Of a DNA stretch of 6,194 nucleotides, positions 5,658 through 6,194 are shown one piece after another (within the stretch, counting starts at the first letter, position 1; each line of letters begins with the position of its first letter). Under the pieces are notes generated by a model. It ran no database searches. It was given only the letters and a program-made list of their open reading frames with translations, and was not told the DNA's origin. Source of the stretch: Methanobacterium sp. Maddingley MBC34. Its GTDB lineage: Archaea > Methanobacteriota > Methanobacteria > Methanobacteriales > Methanobacteriaceae. The stretch spans positions 1 to 6,194 of the forward strand of contig AMGN01000064.1 of the NCBI GenBank assembly GCA_000309865.1, given 5' to 3'. Made by a program: the position numbers and the translations under genes.

Positions 5658-6009
5658 AGAAAGATTTTAGGGTTTATGTTGAGGACATTCTCGAAAGTAT
5701 TGCTAAAATTGAAGAATATACAAATTCAATAACTGAAGAAGAGTTTTATAAAAGTTCTTTTCATCAGGACGCTGTTTTTAGAAGGTTAGAGATAATAGGT
5801 GAAGCAGTTAAAAATATCCCTCAGGAAATAAAGGATAAACATGTAGAAATACCTTGGAGACGAATAGCTGGAATGCGAGATATTTTAAACACCAGTACTC
5901 TGGTGTTAAACTGGAAACAGTCTGGATTGTTATAAAAAAAGATATTCCTGAGTTAAAACGGAATATGATTGATTTAAAACCTTATTTTGAGTATAAAACT
6001 CCAATTTAA
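5654..6009 (+). pseudogene. hepT: HEPN (DUF86/HepT) toxin, frame broken at a -1 slippery heptamer inside the RX4HXY motif
   Basis: This is the partner of the MNT protein. HepT proteins are small helical ribonucleases whose active site is RX4HXY. The start is TTG at 5654, preceded by AGGTGG (5641-5646) and overlapping the MNT stop. DUF86 features are clear: RRLEIIGEAVKNIP (43-56) and IPWRRIAGMRDIL (66-78). After RDIL (R75) the frame goes wrong, reading NTSTLVLN and stopping at 5935. In the -1 frame the family-like HQYSGVKLETVWIVIKKD and PELKRNMIDLKPYF follow, to a stop at 6009. The switch falls at 5888-5890. The bases T TTA AAC (5884-5890) form a canonical -1 slippery heptamer in the right phase. 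Slipping gives RDILNHQY, with H80 and Y82 restored, and a 118-residue protein of normal size. It may be a decayed gene, a sequencing error in an A run, or programmed frameshifting. Confidence 0.8.
5888..5907 (+). repeat. Perfect 8-bp hairpin at the HEPN frame break
   Basis: AACACCAG (5888-5895), TACT, CTGGTGTT (5900-5907) is a perfect inverted repeat with a four-base loop. It starts exactly where the reading frame changes. The inner six pairs arise from the codons for HQYSGV; the outer two pairs involve the bases next to the missing one. Confidence 0.75.
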
Positions 6010-6117
6010 ACTGTGAAATTAATCCTCTTTGTGTTATTAGATAATGTTCTTCTTTATATCCTTAAAAATTTGTTTTGAAATTTGGTTTTTATCCTAACTT
6101 AGAGGATTTTGACCCTC
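6010..6117. other. AT-rich convergent intergenic region
   Basis: I see no gene here. T-rich stretches (around 6039-6052 and 6083-6090) could end transcription from the HEPN gene. A short inverted repeat AGAGG (6101-6105) / CCTCT (6114-6118) lies next to the stop of the minus-strand gene at the edge. Confidence 0.35.
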
Positions 6118-6194
6118 TTAAACCTCTATTTCAATCTTATCATAATTTAAGATTGGCATTAGCTTTCTCTTTGGACCTTCCTTAAACTGGATTA
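6118..6194 (-). CDS. Partial C-terminus of a protein entering from the right edge
   Basis: On the minus strand an open frame enters at the window edge and reads IQFKEGPKRKLMP then ILNYDKIEIEV before TAA at 6120-6118: 24 complete residues. The alternation of charged and hydrophobic residues, with none of the low-complexity reading typical of AT-rich spacer, makes a real C-terminus plausible. The stretch is too short to name a family. The rest of the gene would lie beyond 6194. Confidence 0.4.
   Translation of the reverse strand, partial: IQFKEGPKRKLMPILNYDKIEIEV

Overview
The window looks like a piece of the chromosome of a methanogenic archaeon, most probably of the Methanobacteriales (Methanobacterium or a relative). 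This is inferred from several things. A NikR nickel regulator has all its metal ligands. There is an archaeal long-form HisG. A CRISPR-repeat-like sequence closely resembles the repeat I recall from Methanothermobacter. DNA between genes is very AT-rich with TATA-type promoter candidates, Shine-Dalgarno (SD) sites are of the AGGTGA/AGGAG type, and TTG starts are frequent.

Layout. 1-60: three 20-bp tandem units. 104-1093 (-): HisG-family protein. 1094-1369: promoter, a 16-bp tandem duplication and a terminator. 1370-1816 (-): zinc-ribbon protein with two membrane segments. 1949-2565 (-): VapBC-type toxin-antitoxin pair (AbrB-fold antitoxin, PIN-domain toxin). 2580-2843: divergent regulatory region with three 17-bp tandem units and a duplicated nikR leader. 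2844-3251 (+): nikR. 3252-3628: non-coding, with a 13-bp palindrome and a 24-bp tandem duplication. 3629-4084 (+): zinc-ribbon protein with an acidic stalk and a C-terminal membrane anchor. 4085-4325: convergent intergenic region with a hairpin and one isolated, degenerate CRISPR repeat. 4326-5092 (-): cas6 split by a one-base frameshift, catalytic residues kept. 5352-6009 (+): MntA/HepT-type pair (nucleotidyltransferase plus HEPN protein); the HEPN gene changes frame inside its RX4HXY motif. 6118-6194 (-): probable C-terminus of another gene.

How the parts relate. HisG and NikR look like housekeeping genes. The rest is an accessory defence and toxin-antitoxin neighbourhood: VapBC, a lone cas6 with a lone repeat and no other cas gene in view, and MNT/HEPN. 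Two of these genes (cas6 and the HEPN gene) lack one base relative to their families. In the HEPN gene the break coincides with a classical -1 slippery heptamer, U_UUA_AAC, in the correct phase. A -1 slip there would rebuild the RX4HXY motif exactly. This is the most interesting observation; sequencing error and plain decay are the rival explanations. The second main point is the repeat-like element just beyond the 3' end of cas6. The third is a 29-nt direct repeat, 64 bp apart, that duplicates the nikR promoter/leader region.
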